From Ananas comosus (taxonomy: Eukaryota > Streptophyta > Magnoliopsida > Poales > Bromeliaceae): a stretch of 64,000 bases of DNA. Made by a program: the position numbers and the translations under genes. Where the stretch lies: contig NC_033623.1 of assembly GCF_001540865.1 (NCBI RefSeq), positions 12,633,218-12,697,217 on the forward strand, given 5' to 3'. Shown in pieces: positions 50,455 to 62,083 of the stretch. Position 1 is the first letter of the stretch. Each line of letters begins with the position of its first letter. The notes beneath the pieces are model-generated. The model had not been told where the DNA came from. It made no database searches and saw only the letters and a list, made by a program, of their open reading frames with translations.

Positions 50455-51213
50455 TTAATTGCATACAAATACTTACAAATATAGTAAATTATAAATATAT
50501 TTTTATAAAATTCAACTTTTATATATTATTTCTATAAAATTAAATTCTGATATTTTTAAATATACTCTTCAAAAATCCCAATTGTTATAATCGTGCAGAA
50601 ATATTCCTTCCAAAAAATTTTAATGGTTATCTTTTTCCTATATTTCTTCTTTTTTAAAACTCAACTCAATCCACCATTGTTGCAACCTATTCTCTCACTA
50701 CTTTTTTTCTAAATTTTTTTTTTATTTTAAGTAAAATAAGAAAAAATCATAAAGAAAATTGAGAAAAGCAATACGCGTTCGACATGGGCGAGACAACATA
50801 CGTTATAGATGAATAAGGACGGAGAAATTCTAATTACGGATTTGAAACTAGCACGAAAAAGAGATGGAAGAGGAAGAGGAAACGAAGGAAGAAAAAAATT
50901 TCCATTATTTTTTTTTTAGAGATAGATAGTATGCTATCTGCTTCGTTTATTTCATTTAGAAATAACTTAGCTAGAAATGTGAATCAACTAGGATTCGAAC
51001 TTGGCTCTCAAATACCAACTACCAATTTACCTCATTAACTAATTAATTATGGTTAACTATTTTACCAATGGTTAACTAAATTTTTCTAATGAATTTTAAC
51101 GGTATGAATATATTTGTAAATATTAGGAGTTTTATAAAAATTATAAAAAAGTTGAATTTTGTAAGAATATATTTACAATTCATTATATTTGTAGGGACTA
51201 TATGCAGTTAACC
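50455..51213. mobile_element. family-D element (D3) carrying a SINE
   Basis: The arms (TTAATTGCATACAAATACTT left, ACTATATGCAGTTAACC right) match D1 and D2. The core 50620-50895 is the reverse complement of the D2 core. A SINE fragment lies at 50907-51030. Confidence 0.75.
50907..51030 (-). mobile_element. tRNA-derived SINE (S4), head truncated
   Basis: Minus strand: TAGTTGATTCACATTTCTAG with TTTCTAAATGAAATAAACG, GATAGCATACTATC and a poly-A end, plus the B-box-like AAGTTCGAATCC. The A-box end is missing. Confidence 0.75.
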
Positions 51214-51753
51214 TTATAAAAAAGATCTCATAAAAAGTTTCTGATACTAAACAAGTGCAGTCGTATATTTACAAGATTTTTTATAAATCTATATATTGAT
51301 ACTAAGAAATTTTGGTCGTTCAAATTATAAACTTTTACTAATATTCTTATTTTAGTTTAATAAATAATAGTTATTGCAAAACGCGAATAATATGATATCA
51401 GAAGTAGATCGAAATCTCTAATACTTTTTTTGAATTACTTAAATTAATTTTAAAAAGGTAATTTATGAGTAACCTATATTGTGGGTATGTAAATTTTTAT
51501 ATACTGAAAAGGTTTTGGCTGACGTGGCAGAATAGGTCCACGCTACAGTTTCTCCACAGTGAGTAATTTTCCCACTATTTTTGTATGGGCATGCTGGGGT
51601 TGGCCACTTGCTGTAGCTCACGTCAAGTGTGTCACGCCACGTTTCCATTAAATTTTTTTAAAAAAACAATTCAATAGTAAGCAACTTTTACAAGCTTAAT
51701 TTGGTACTCCTCACTGTACGTACAATTAATTAAATACAAATAGAAGCGCTACT
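51214..51753. other. gene-free region
   Basis: Nothing recognised. Confidence 0.4.
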
Positions 51754-51762
51754 TTGTTAATG

Positions 51763-52110
51763 GGGAAAACTTCAAAAACCCTCGTGTGGTTTCATAGTTT
51801 CTCATTTTGCCCCCCTGTAATTTAAAATATATCAATTTGTCCTTCTGTGATTTCATTTTTCTCTTTTTCTTATCAATTTTATTTTATTTTTTCTTAAATC
51901 AGTGATAAAGTTAAAATTAACGGGTACGAAAGTGAATATTTGATAAATCTAGATGGATATCTGAAATTTTTTGTATATAATTTAATAAAATATTAACGAA
52001 AAAGCTACCGAAAAGATAAAAACGAAACCACAGGGGAGCAAATTAATACACTTTAAACCACAGGAGGTAAAGTGAGAAACTACCATAGGGGGGGTTTTTG
52101 AAGTTTTCCC
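51763..52110. mobile_element. GGGAAAACTTC-type MITE with 8-bp duplication
   Basis: The ends GGGAAAACTTCAAAAACCC and GGGTTTTTGAAGTTTTCCC are inverted repeats. TTGTTAAT flanks it at 51754-51761 and 52111-52118, with one extra G on the left. Arms repeat TGTGGTTTCA and AAACCACAGG motifs. Non-coding; a second copy is at 58380-58691. Confidence 0.82.
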
Positions 52111-52118
52111 TTGTTAAT

Positions 52119-52949
52119 TTAGTGGTTTCTCAACATGGTTCGCGTGGTACATTCAAAAATTTTATAAAATTTTATTTAATTTCTTTTTCCAATTTTAATA
52201 CTGTAGTGAACATTTAATTTGCAAAACACATAATAAGAAACAATGGAATGCTCCTTATTTTGCTTTTTTTTACTGATAGATTTGGGTAGGATTTTGTGTA
52301 GATGTCCAACTAAACTTGATTTAAAAACTATTAGAGTTGGGACATTCATCTAAAAACGGCTCAAAGTTGAAGGAGTTCTACCTTTCTTTTTTCATTTGGG
52401 TAAATTTCAACATGCCGCTTAAGTGGTTTACCTCATTTTTTTTACTTTATCATTTTATGGTTTAAAAAAATTATACTTAATATTCTGTAATTTTATCTCT
52501 ATTTTTATCCAAAAATGTATTATAAAATAGAATAACAAAAAAAAAAAAATTTATAACCATATAATGATTAATTTGTAATTTTTTAAATCACATGGTGACC
52601 AAATAAACATGAGCTAAACCTTAGAAAGGTGAAATATGCCTTTATGAACCGCTGAATAGTAAAGTAAAAATAAGCTAAACAGCAAGAATGCAAATTGAAT
52701 TTTACTTCTTCTTTCTTTTCTCCTAAAGAGGAGAGGTTTCTTTTCCGTTCACTACTTTACCTCTTTTCTCCAATATATGTGAAATGTCAATCTTTGTCCT
52801 TCATTTTTAGGTTTCTTTTCCGTTCATTACTTTTGAGTTTACATCAACAAGAACTCGCGACATTGGATCAACAAATAATATTACGTTGGCTGTTGAAGAA
52901 CTACTAGTTCAAGTGCACATCTAATGTACACTTTTCACCAAAAAAATGT
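52119..52949. other. gene-free region
   Basis: Nothing recognised; a direct repeat of TAGGTTTCTTTTCCGTTCA-like sequence at about 52734 and 52808. Confidence 0.4.
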
Positions 52950-52990
<41 letters not shown>

Positions 52991-53135
52991 AGAGAGAGAT
53001 AGGTAGCACGCTACTCGCTTCATTTATTTCATTTAGAAATAAACTTAGCTGGAAATGTGAATCAACTAGAATTCGAACTTGGGTCTCGGGTACCAACCAC
53101 CAAATCCTTTGTCACTTGCTCTAGGGACAGTCGGT
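52950..53135 (-). mobile_element. tRNA-derived SINE (S5), full length with long poly-A
   Basis: The poly-T of about 40 bases is the minus-strand poly-A tail. Then come the GTAGCACGCTAC hairpin, TTTCATTTAGAAATAAAC, the B-box complement GAATTCGAACTT and CTTGCTCTAGGGACAGTCGG. One of the best preserved copies. Confidence 0.85.
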
Positions 53136-54721
53136 AAGTTTTTTTTAAAAAATTTTGCATACGCATTTTGTAGAATTTAGTTATGTATATAAATTAAATA
53201 TATTTTATAATAAATATAATCATCTAATTTGGCATAGAAATAGGTATAGCAATAGTAGATTTAGTTTAGTTGGATTTGCTATTAAATAAAAGTAGATTAT
53301 ATATCTTAATTAAATTGTCTGAGTTAAAAATAATTTATTTTGTAATGTTATTTAAAGTATTGATACACTTCGAGAATAAAAAGAACATATTTGGAAGAAA
53401 ATTTGGCAAAATTAAAATTTTTATTTGCTCTTTTATATAAAGCATAATACACATAACTTTTCTGAATGAATAAATCGAACTAATATTCTGTATGCCCTCA
53501 TCGATCCTCTTCCATTAATTGGTTAACATATGGATGATTTTTTATTTACCAAAATTTTCCCACGTTTTTAACTTGGCATGTAGCTAATAAAAATAATTCC
53601 AAATGATAATAAAATATACAAAATAGTAGCGGTTTAGTTAGAGCAAAAACAAATAAAAAGTCCAACAAATTAAATAGTAGAGTACTTTTAACAAACTTTA
53701 AATTATTTTGCACAGATTTTTCAGGAATTATTTGTAAATTGAGCTGGCACTACTTTATGTTAACTCTATATATTAGATCCATTTTATTTCCACAAATGAT
53801 TCCACTAAGATGGAGACACCTAATTTCGATTTGTTTGTTCCTATTGTCCACAACCCACTTAATAGCATTATGGTACAAAGTGCATATCCCTTTAAGAGTG
53901 AAATGATACTAATTTTGCCCAATCTTATTCAGCATTAGGTAGAAAAACTGGGCGATATCATTAGTACATTATTAGCGCATGCCCGTCGCTATACTAAGCA
54001 TTTATCAGTGGAGAAGGTTTTTTTTTAAAAAAATGGAGCTAATATATAGCTAGAAAGAATTGTGCAAGCGGAGAGAATCAAGTAATAAAAAAATTCAGCT
54101 CAAATTAAGCTGCACGGTAAAAATTTATATATGATGTATTAAATTTTTCTGTTTCTATATCGGCACTATAATTGGCTTAAAATTGTAATGCAGTTATTTA
54201 TAATTTCATTCGAAGTGAGATGTAAGATTATAATGACACAATTATACAGTAAATTATTAGTGCGTCTTTTATCTGAATCAAACTCACTTGTTTGTAAAAG
54301 TGAAATAAAGTATTGTTACAGAAGTTTACAACTAGGTCTTGTAACGTGAGTACGTGAACGGTTGGTAATTGAACGCATGGTAAATTAGTACGCAAATTTG
54401 CTTAGGGTACCACGTGAAATTGAACTCATTAGCTAGAATGTTCAAAATGTTGTAGGCGTATGATACAATAAATTGTACTGTTCACATTGGTCGCATGTCA
54501 CATCGATCTAATGGGATTTACACTGATCCACCTCAGCATGTCTCTCACTGAATGAAATGAGATACATTGACAAAACATTCTCCTCTACTCATAGGACTCA
54601 CACCGCAGCTGGAAAATAAAAAAACGGATTGAAAATTAAAGATTAAAAAAGGCCATTTATCTGGTGTCAAGTCTCAATCGAGCATTTTATTATTATTATT
54701 ATTACTCTTACTATTAATTAC
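53136..54721. other. gene-free AT-rich region
   Basis: No gene or complete element is recognised. An ATT tract lies at about 54688-54704. Confidence 0.4.
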
Positions 54722-54732
54722 TATTATTTTAT

Positions 54733-54886
54733 ATCGACCGTCTTTAGAGCAAGTGGCAAAAGACTTGGTAGTTGGTATCCGAGATCCAAGTTCGAATCCT
54801 AGTTGATTCAAATTTTCGGCTAAGTTTATTTTTAAATAAAATAAACGAAGCGCATAGCGTGTTACCTATCTCTAAAAAAAAAAAAA
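54733..54886 (+). mobile_element. tRNA-derived SINE (S9) with 11-bp duplication
   Basis: TATTATTTTAT flanks it at 54722-54732 and 54887-54897. It has GACCGTCTTTAGAGCAAGTGG (A-box), AAGTTCGAATCC (B-box), AAATAAAATAAACGAAGCGC, a GCGTGTTACC tail and a poly-A end. Confidence 0.87.
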
Positions 54887-54897
54887 TATTATTTTAT

Positions 54898-55479
54898 GAT
54901 TTCCATTAACGATGCAGGTTCAATTAATGCACCGTCTCTTCACAAAATAAAAACGTGTTCCTTTCACAAGATTTTGGCTTTTCAAATCAAAATCTACGGG
55001 TTAGTAGGATCCAAGGTTAGGTTTGATACTTGCACAAATTAATTTCTGCTTTTCTCCGAGTAATTGTTGAATTAATTAAGGATGACAAATTGGAAACCTC
55101 TCAATACCTAACAAGACGGAATTGGTAGCTAGAATTGAACCAAGTTAGACGAGAATCGGACTAAATTGTTTCGTAATTTTGTGGCGTGATTAATTCCGAA
55201 AACAAAAAATAACAATGGCAAGTAATATTAGAACTGAAGTATCAGAGCCTGTCCTAAGCTCTTTTCATTCTAAGAATTTCCAAAGTCAGACTCGCAGCAG
55301 ATGCACTAATATTCTCCTATTAGTGCATCTGGTATAATTCATCTAATGTATATATTGCTCGCGAGAGAGTAGTGTAGAGATTAATTTTGAATTGTTTTTT
55401 TTTTCAGAATGATGTTTTGGATACATCGAGCTCTGAGGCCGTGTTAAAGATTCCTACCTAGAGCAAACGATTAATCTCA
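54898..55479. other. gene-free region
   Basis: Nothing recognised. Confidence 0.4.
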
Positions 55480-55806
55480 ACCCTCTCATTCTCTCTAACC
55501 TCGACTCTATTTCTCTTTTTATTTCTTTAATTATGCTTTCTCTTTCCAACTTATATTTTTTCTCTTTTTTTCTAAAAAAATATTAAAATTATTTATAGTA
55601 TTATTTAAAATTAATTTAATTAATTAATTAATTAATTAATTAATTGTATATTTTTCGTAATCTTAAATAACCTGACTAAATAATATGACCGTACGAACCA
55701 AACACCGAAATACTACATTCTTAGTAATAAGATGAATAAGAATAAGATTCTCGGATATTTTTTTACTTCTAGTAATTTTTTATAGTGCGAACCAAACGCG
55801 CCCTTA
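55480..55806. mobile_element. right part of a GCGTTTGGTTCGC-type MITE
   Basis: It matches the right half of the element at 32434-33119: CT-rich part, a TAAT repeat, ACTACATTCTTAGTAATA, AGATTCTCGGATAT and the end GCGAACCAAACGCGCCCT. The left end is missing. Confidence 0.7.
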
Positions 55807-56199
55807 AGGTGAGCAAAATTGCATCTTTACTAGTCAGGTTTGAATTATTCGAGCCGGACCAGCTTGGTCATTGTGGCTCGAGTCACATACTCAGAGAAAT
55901 GGTGCAAACAGGCCAGGTTACGTGGACAGGGGTGTCGAGGACCCGATTCGCACGACAAAAGTTTCTCAGCTTAAGGCCCAATAGGCACTTTCGAGTGTTA
56001 GAGCCCAATGCCTCTTTTGGGCCTTCATTGGCCTGTTTGGTAAAATCACATTCGTGGGCAACAATCATAACAATTAAAAGCTAGACTGGTGTCCCTGTTT
56101 GTGGGCCGTGAGCTTATCATGTCCTTCAATCCCACCATACACTATGCGACGCAACTCGTTTTGGTAGCTTCTGAATTGGCTAAATGCCAAGTCAATCTC
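55807..56199. other. GC-richer stretch without a supported gene
   Basis: A frame of 99 codons at 55785-56084 (+) starts inside the MITE end and has no recognisable domain; not called. Confidence 0.4.
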
Positions 56200-56200
56200 A

Positions 56201-56234
56201 CCGACCATTCCTAGCGCAAGTTGCAAAAGATTTG
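56201..56234 (+). mobile_element. SINE head fragment (S10)
   Basis: Only the A-box end is left: ACCGACCATTCCTAGCGCAAG then TTGCAAAAGATTTG. Confidence 0.6.
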
Positions 56235-56257
56235 TATAATAAATATTTATAATAACT

Positions 56258-56408
56258 AACTGTCCCTAGAGCAAAGTTGCAAAAGATTTGGTGGTTGGTA
56301 CCGAGTCCCAAGTTCAAATCTTAGTTGATTAACATTGCCAACTAAGTTTATTTCTAAAAAAAATAAACAAGACAGGTAGCAATGCTTTCTTTCACTAAAA
56401 AAAAAAAC
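56258..56408 (+). mobile_element. tRNA-derived SINE (S11)
   Basis: ACTGTCCCTAGAGCAAAGTTG, GTGGTTGGTACCGAG, a weakened B-box (AAGTTCAAATCTTAG), TTTATTTCTAAAAAAAATAAAC and GGTAGCAATGCTTTC with an A-rich end. It lies 24 bases after S10. Confidence 0.75.
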
Positions 56409-57270
56409 CAAAAATTAGAACCGTTAAAAAAAATGTGCACATTGAATGCAGAGAGAGAGTATATAACATAACGAAATATAAAATCACTGCTACATTGAGG
56501 CTATTTTGTTGCATGTTTTTGCAATTGTACTATAGGCGTAACTATATATAGATCTAAATATGGTGTTTAATTTAATACATTTGAGTCCAACTGCAGCAGT
56601 TAGAATTTCATAATGAGGCTCAACTACAGTTGTTGGAATTGGATCCAAATTGGTAGAAGTTTTAACTATAATAGTTAAGAGAATAACTTTAAATGAAAGC
56701 TAAGAAGGCCATCATCCTAATCATCTTTTAAACAGATTTTTGTTTTTTAAAATATATTGGAAGTAATCTTATGATTCTTATTGCCCTAAATTTAAACCAA
56801 CAAAATTAGAAAAATACATTTATAAATATAGTTTTCAATACTATGCAATCAAAAAAATTATCTATATTCACAATATTTTATACTATATATAATTAAATAA
56901 GATTTATATAATTATAAGTGTTATTTTTCAAATTGCGTATTTTTTCTCAACTATACTGTATTTATAATTGTATATACTGGAAGGGCTCCAAAGTGAAGTG
57001 ACTCATCTGCGATTTGACATAGCTCGACCACATGACACCACGATAAGCTGTTGCGTTAAATCTGATAAACCGACAAAAGAAATATATGATAATTGCTAAG
57101 CTAAAGTGTCATAAGCAAAAAAGAGAAAGTGTTTAGATAAAGTTATTTATAAGCAAAAAAATTCTTGGTTTTTCTTCTTTTATTTTTTTGGTATTTGTTT
57201 TTATTTTTGGGGAAAGCCTGGTAACTCCTCACTCATTCCAGATGCTAGAGAAAGCCGCAATAAAGTAGCT

Positions 57271-57430
57271 TCTTTTTTTTTTGAGAGAGATAGGTAGCAG
57301 TATACTATTCGTTTTATTTATTTCATGTAGAAATAAATTTAACTGAAAAAGTGAATCAATTAGGATTCAAACTTGGGACCTCGGGTGCTAACCAGTAAAT
57401 CTTTTGCTACTTGCACTAGAGACGGTCGAT
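57271..57430 (-). mobile_element. tRNA-derived SINE (S6) with 15-bp duplication
   Basis: CGCAATAAAGTAGCT at 57256-57270 and CGCAATAAAGTAACT at 57431-57445 flank it. The minus strand has GACCGTCTCTAGTGCAAGTAG, a B-box region (CAAGTTTGAATCC), and the tail hairpin and poly-A. Confidence 0.87.
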
Positions 57431-57445
57431 CGCAATAAAGTAACT

Positions 57446-58379
57446 ATTGAAGTCCCCAGAAGCGCTTCTGCGAAGAGCACATCGTCGGCGGTGGGTGAGC
57501 CGACACAATATTTCAACTGCTCTTTATGTTGCAATAGAAAACCCAACTCTGTTCTCAAAGGAAAGCAACACAAACACTATCTTATCATACACGTACACCC
57601 TGATGAACATCTAATTTGATTAAAAGTTGATTGTTAAAGGGAAAAGAAACGACAAAAAAGAAAACAGAAGGTGGGGAGGAAGTTGGTTCTTTTGGTGATC
57701 TTTCTGTTGCAATTATTGGCCAGATTTTGTATTACTTTCTGGGACATGGCCAGGGCTACTAACAATATGGCATGTGGGAGTGTCAAGCAAAAGTTTAACG
57801 CAGACAGGACCGCATAAAAGAATTATGAAATCTATTGCATTTTACTTGAATGATGGATCAAATGATCTTGCGATCGGTCTCCCTTAAATTCTTATTATGG
57901 AGTGCCTATTCGTGTCAATTGACTTGCTAATGCATCAACCGAAACTAAATTAGCGACCATATTATAGAATTTGATTTTAAAATTGTGCGCAGATAGTGTG
58001 ATATCTTATATTACGTAGGATTAAGATCAAGATGGAAGCGGGTGTTAACACTAGTTTTTAATTGTTTTCTGTCGGATTAAAATATGTCTAAATTTTCTTG
58101 CTTCTTTTTATTTAATCAATTTTTTAGATAACAACTTAGCGGAGGTGCGTAGCTTGTCAATTGCAAACATAATGGGAACCCACTAATTAACTACCCTAAA
58201 TAAGATAAGTTTTTGACTATGAGCAGGTTTTTATAGTTCTACCACACAGTACTAGATTCTCTCGTCTCCACTTATTTTAGAGGTTACATACACTTTCCCA
58301 CAGACACACACCACAAGAGAAAAAAATTAAAAAAAAGGTTTGAATTATTGCAGAGGTGTACTACATGTAGAAAATATTA
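57446..58379. other. gene-free region
   Basis: 57446-57620 is GC-richer with a short open frame ending at 57619, but no known domain. Nothing else recognised. Confidence 0.4.
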
Positions 58380-58691
58380 GGGAAAACTTCAAAAACCCCC
58401 CCTGTGGTTTCACACTTTTTCATTTTAGTACCCTGTGGTTTGAAGTGTATCAAGTTAGTACCCTGTGGTTTCTCACTTTATCACTTTAGTACCCTGTGGT
58501 TTCACACTTTATCACTTTAGTACCTTGTGATTTAAAAAACTATAGGGTACTAACTTGATACAAAATTAAAACCACAGGGTACTAAAGTGATAAAGTGAGA
58601 AACCACGGGGTACTAACTTGATACATTTTAAACTATAGGGTATTAAAGTGAAAAAAATTGAAACCACAAGAGGGATTTTTGAAGTTTTCCC
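58380..58691. mobile_element. GGGAAAACTTC-type MITE, second copy
   Basis: The ends GGGAAAACTTCAAAAACCC and GGATTTTTGAAGTTTTCCC are inverted. The inside is made of repeated TAGTACCCTGTGGTTTC and its complement, so it folds almost fully on itself. It is the same family as 51763-52110. Confidence 0.82.
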
Positions 58692-59021
58692 AATATATTA
58701 AGAGCAAGTGTTGCTGCCTCGTGCCGGCTTCGAGGCATTAAGTAATACAAGAATGTCTATGGAGTGTAGCTAGGCCTCGAGTCTTATTTGCTCCTAATTT
58801 AAAGGAAGGTTTGATGATGTATATCCAATTGGAATCTTATAAGCACTTCTTAATTATACAATATTTGTATGTCTGAACTTCTGCTTCTGCTTTAAGCTAT
58901 AATCACTTTTAGTACAGTATTTGTCAAATAAGAAAATTTGAAGAAGTTTCTGTTGCGATGAAAATTAGAAATGATATTTTGAGGATGAAACATAGACGCT
59001 CCAAAATTGGAGCCTGTAATT

Positions 59022-59166
59022 TTGCTCAATTGACAAAAAGCTTGATGATTGGTATGTGAGATCTCACACTTGAAATTTAGTTGTTTCATATTTCAAGCTA
59101 AGTTTATTTCTAAAAATATAAATACAGAGCGTGACATGTCATCTTTCTCTTTGAAAAAAGAAGAAA
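59022..59166 (+). mobile_element. diverged SINE (S12)
   Basis: TTGCTCAATTGACAAAAAGC, TTGATGATTGGTATGTGAG, TTTCAAGCTAAGTTTATTTC and AGAGCGTGACATGTCATC follow the SINE order. Both promoter boxes are eroded. Confidence 0.6.
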
Positions 59167-59185
59167 AAAATTAACAAAAGAATGC

Positions 59186-59338
59186 GAACCCTACCTAGCG
59201 AAGTTGCCTAAGGTCTTGATGGTTGATATCCGAGATTCCAAATTTGAAGTCAAACTGCTTCATATTTCTGACTAAACTTATTTGTAAATGAATAAACGAA
59301 GCGAGTAGGTTGTTATCTTCCCTCTGAAAAAAAAACAA
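59186..59338 (+). mobile_element. diverged SINE (S13)
   Basis: ACCCTACCTAGCGAAGTTGC, TTGATGGTTGATATCCGAG, TTATTTGTAAATGAATAAAC and GCGAGTAGGTTGTTATC with an A-rich tail. It lies 20 bases after S12 in the same orientation. Confidence 0.65.
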
Positions 59339-59405
59339 AATTAAGAGATGATATTTGAAATAGAAGTTATACAAAGTTTTGGAGACGCAAATTTATGTCA
59401 AAGAG

Positions 59406-59957
59406 GAGCTAGGCTGCTATATTATCGATAGCACAAAGGTCTCTGTGCTATCAAATTATTTTCAATGATGCGGCTTTCAAATCAACGATAGACTCTGTTA
59501 GACTTGATTTATACTATTGAAAGTATTTATAAACTAAATTTTATAATTTTTTAACATTATTTAGTTACTGATCAAAAGGTCTCAAAATTGAGAATTTTAA
59601 TAGTTGATACGATGCATTTATGAATTTAACGATATAAAACAATTCAAATTTGATGAATTTTTTATATTTTTTTTTTCACTATTTAGAGTAAGATCAATAC
59701 ATCCAATCTTAAATTTAAGCCTTTTATCATCATTTTTTATGAAATTTTTATTTTTAGCCGTTCATTTTTAGATTACTTATTTGATAGGTAAATAATGTCA
59801 AAAAATTATAAAATTTAGTCCTAAATACTTTTAATAGTGTAGATAAAGTTTAACAGAATCGACCGTCGATTTGAAAGTCACATTATAAAAAATAATTTGG
59901 TAGTACGGTGATTTCTGTGCTACCGGTAGCATAGCAATTAACGGGACTCTTCAAAGA
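59406..59957. mobile_element. family-A element (A6), not in a TA tract
   Basis: The left end GGAGCTAGGCTGCTAT and the tip CGATAGCACAAAG facing CTCTGTGCTATC open it; the right tip is GGTAGTACGGTGAT facing TTCTGTGCTACC, then GGTAGCATAGCAATTAACGG. TCAAAGAG lies next to the left end (about 59399-59406) and the right end (about 59951-59958), a possible 8-base target duplication. Inner arms (ACGATAGACTCTGTTAGAC and AACAGAATCGACCGTCG) are inverted. Confidence 0.75.
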
Positions 59958-59958
59958 G

Positions 59959-62071
59959 AGTTTATAGTCAGAAATAGAAGCTGATATGCATAGCTTTTGT
60001 AGTTGTTTTCTTTTTTGTGGGCCTACCAGGTGAAGGTTGATACCATGTTATTGCCAAAGTTCTTTTTTAAAGTGAAAAGGCCAAAAAGATAACGTGCACA
60101 TAATGCATGTGGACTCATTGAAGGTTGTGCGCTTTCAAAATAAAAGATTATGGTCTTTAGAAATAATTTTGTTCTATATATAAAATTATTTGGTTCTTTA
60201 TCCTCATATATAGCAGGTCACATCAGCCCGGTTAAAACATTATGTGGGTAGTTGACTTCTTTTATTAATTATTAGATGCATGCCTAACAAAATGTCATTT
60301 TTTTCTATAAAAATTGACATATACAACTTTTCAATATTATTAAAATAGATGAATTATATTCTAGTCAGGATTTGAATCTTTTAGCTCTGAGAACAGTAAA
60401 ATTTATTTTGAACATACTAAATTTATTTTATAATTCATTTCGATATTGTCGTATGAATTTATAAATTTTGATCATTATTTACTAAATTGTCTGTCCATAT
60501 TCAAACTCAATGATGAAACCTTAGTATATGAGTTCTTCGCTAAGATACTTAAAAAACTTTTATTGATTAAAAACAAATAAAAATAAAATTGGTTTTGTGA
60601 TTTGGTGGGTACATAAGTCAAGTTTGAACAATTTGTTAAACTAGATGTTTTAGTTTTTCAGTTGCCAAAAACACAACATTTTTTTTTCCTTGCGTAGAAA
60701 ATACGTTCCAGGGCCAAATAGGCCTCCATCATAGATGGCTATTGAATGAACAATTATAAGATAGATCGATCCTAAACTGGTATAAGAACTATTACTTAGT
60801 GCAGTGGTTATTCTCCAGTGAGGATTTCTAAATTGCAGGTTACGAATCCCGTACAACGATAAAAAAACCTCCACCTTTTTCGGTATTATAGTAGCATGTT
60901 AATTTCGAATAGAATAGAGTTATGGAGCCTATGGGCAGTGATTAAAAAAAAAAAAGATCTATTGGTGAAAGTGGCGTAGTTTGAAGATTAGAAATTAGCC
61001 AATGGCCTTTCGTATCACAAACTACTCTTAGAAGATAATAATTTGTCATTAATGAATAGTTGTTTTTTATTTATTTAGTGTTCACAGGGTGGATTTGGCT
61101 ACGTTCAATATAAATGTTCAATCAATATTATCATCTTTTTTTGTTTTTTAAAATATAATTAAGTTGAAACAAAGGAAAGAACTAGGAAATGTTCAACTAT
61201 CGCAGAGATCAAAGAAGATGACCGGTGCTCTTTAATCTCTACCAACAAAGGCATTATCGCGGATAGAAGGGCACAAAGGACTAGGCATACTCTGTTTGGT
61301 TCGAATCATATTACTGAACTAAACCAAGTTATTTCAAATTAACTCTGTCCGTTAATTTTTTGGGCAATAACGTTGGATTTAATTTTGCAAAGTGTGGATC
61401 AAATGTATAGAGTTCATGATCAAATTGGCGCACACTATTGGGACAGGAAATTCGTGTGCTTGCCTCTCTTTTTTTTTCCTCTATGTTGTGACTTTATTCT
61501 GTGCTCACGTGTAAGACATGTAAGCAATTACTCCGTAAATGTTAATAGGATCAATTTTTGAATAAAGCTTATAAAATTCCGAAACTTCGCATCCGATACA
61601 TTTTGACCAGGAATTGAGTTTGCAAAAAGACACATAGTTTAATTTACAATCTCATCATCAAAATTAATTCGATCGGGGAGCAAAGTCGAACGTTAGCACA
61701 TCACATGGCCATAATCATGCATAATTAGTCGTAGCATATTTATGTGTAATAAGTTTAAATATAAAAATGCCTCTGCAAGCTTTTGCTGTAGTACGACGCT
61801 GCTTCGATCGATATATGCCTCCATCTATGTACCCCGATTCTCTATGCATAAAAGAAGGATAAAATCATATAACCCACAAAACCATGCATAAATCCAAGAG
61901 GAGAGTATATTTAGAAATTTGTGCTCTCGATTAATCTAAGAAACGAACAATCATTCTAATTCGACCAACTTGTTCATATATAGAAAAATATTTAGACAAA
62001 CCAAACTCGATCTTTAGGTCGAGACCACCTGAATTTCTTTTTCGCATAAGTCCAAATTTTTAGAAGGGGAA
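59959..62071. other. gene-free region with a tRNA-like segment
   Basis: At about 60790-60860, TTAGTGCAGTGGTTATTCTCC (A-box-like) is followed by GCAGGTTACGAATCCCG (B-box-like). It may be the head of another tRNA-derived SINE. No protein gene is recognised. Confidence 0.4.
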
Positions 62072-62083
62072 AGAAGGGACCAT

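Noticed and set aside
55785..56084. 99-codon plus frame
   Set aside because: It begins inside a MITE end and has no recognisable domain or spliced partner.
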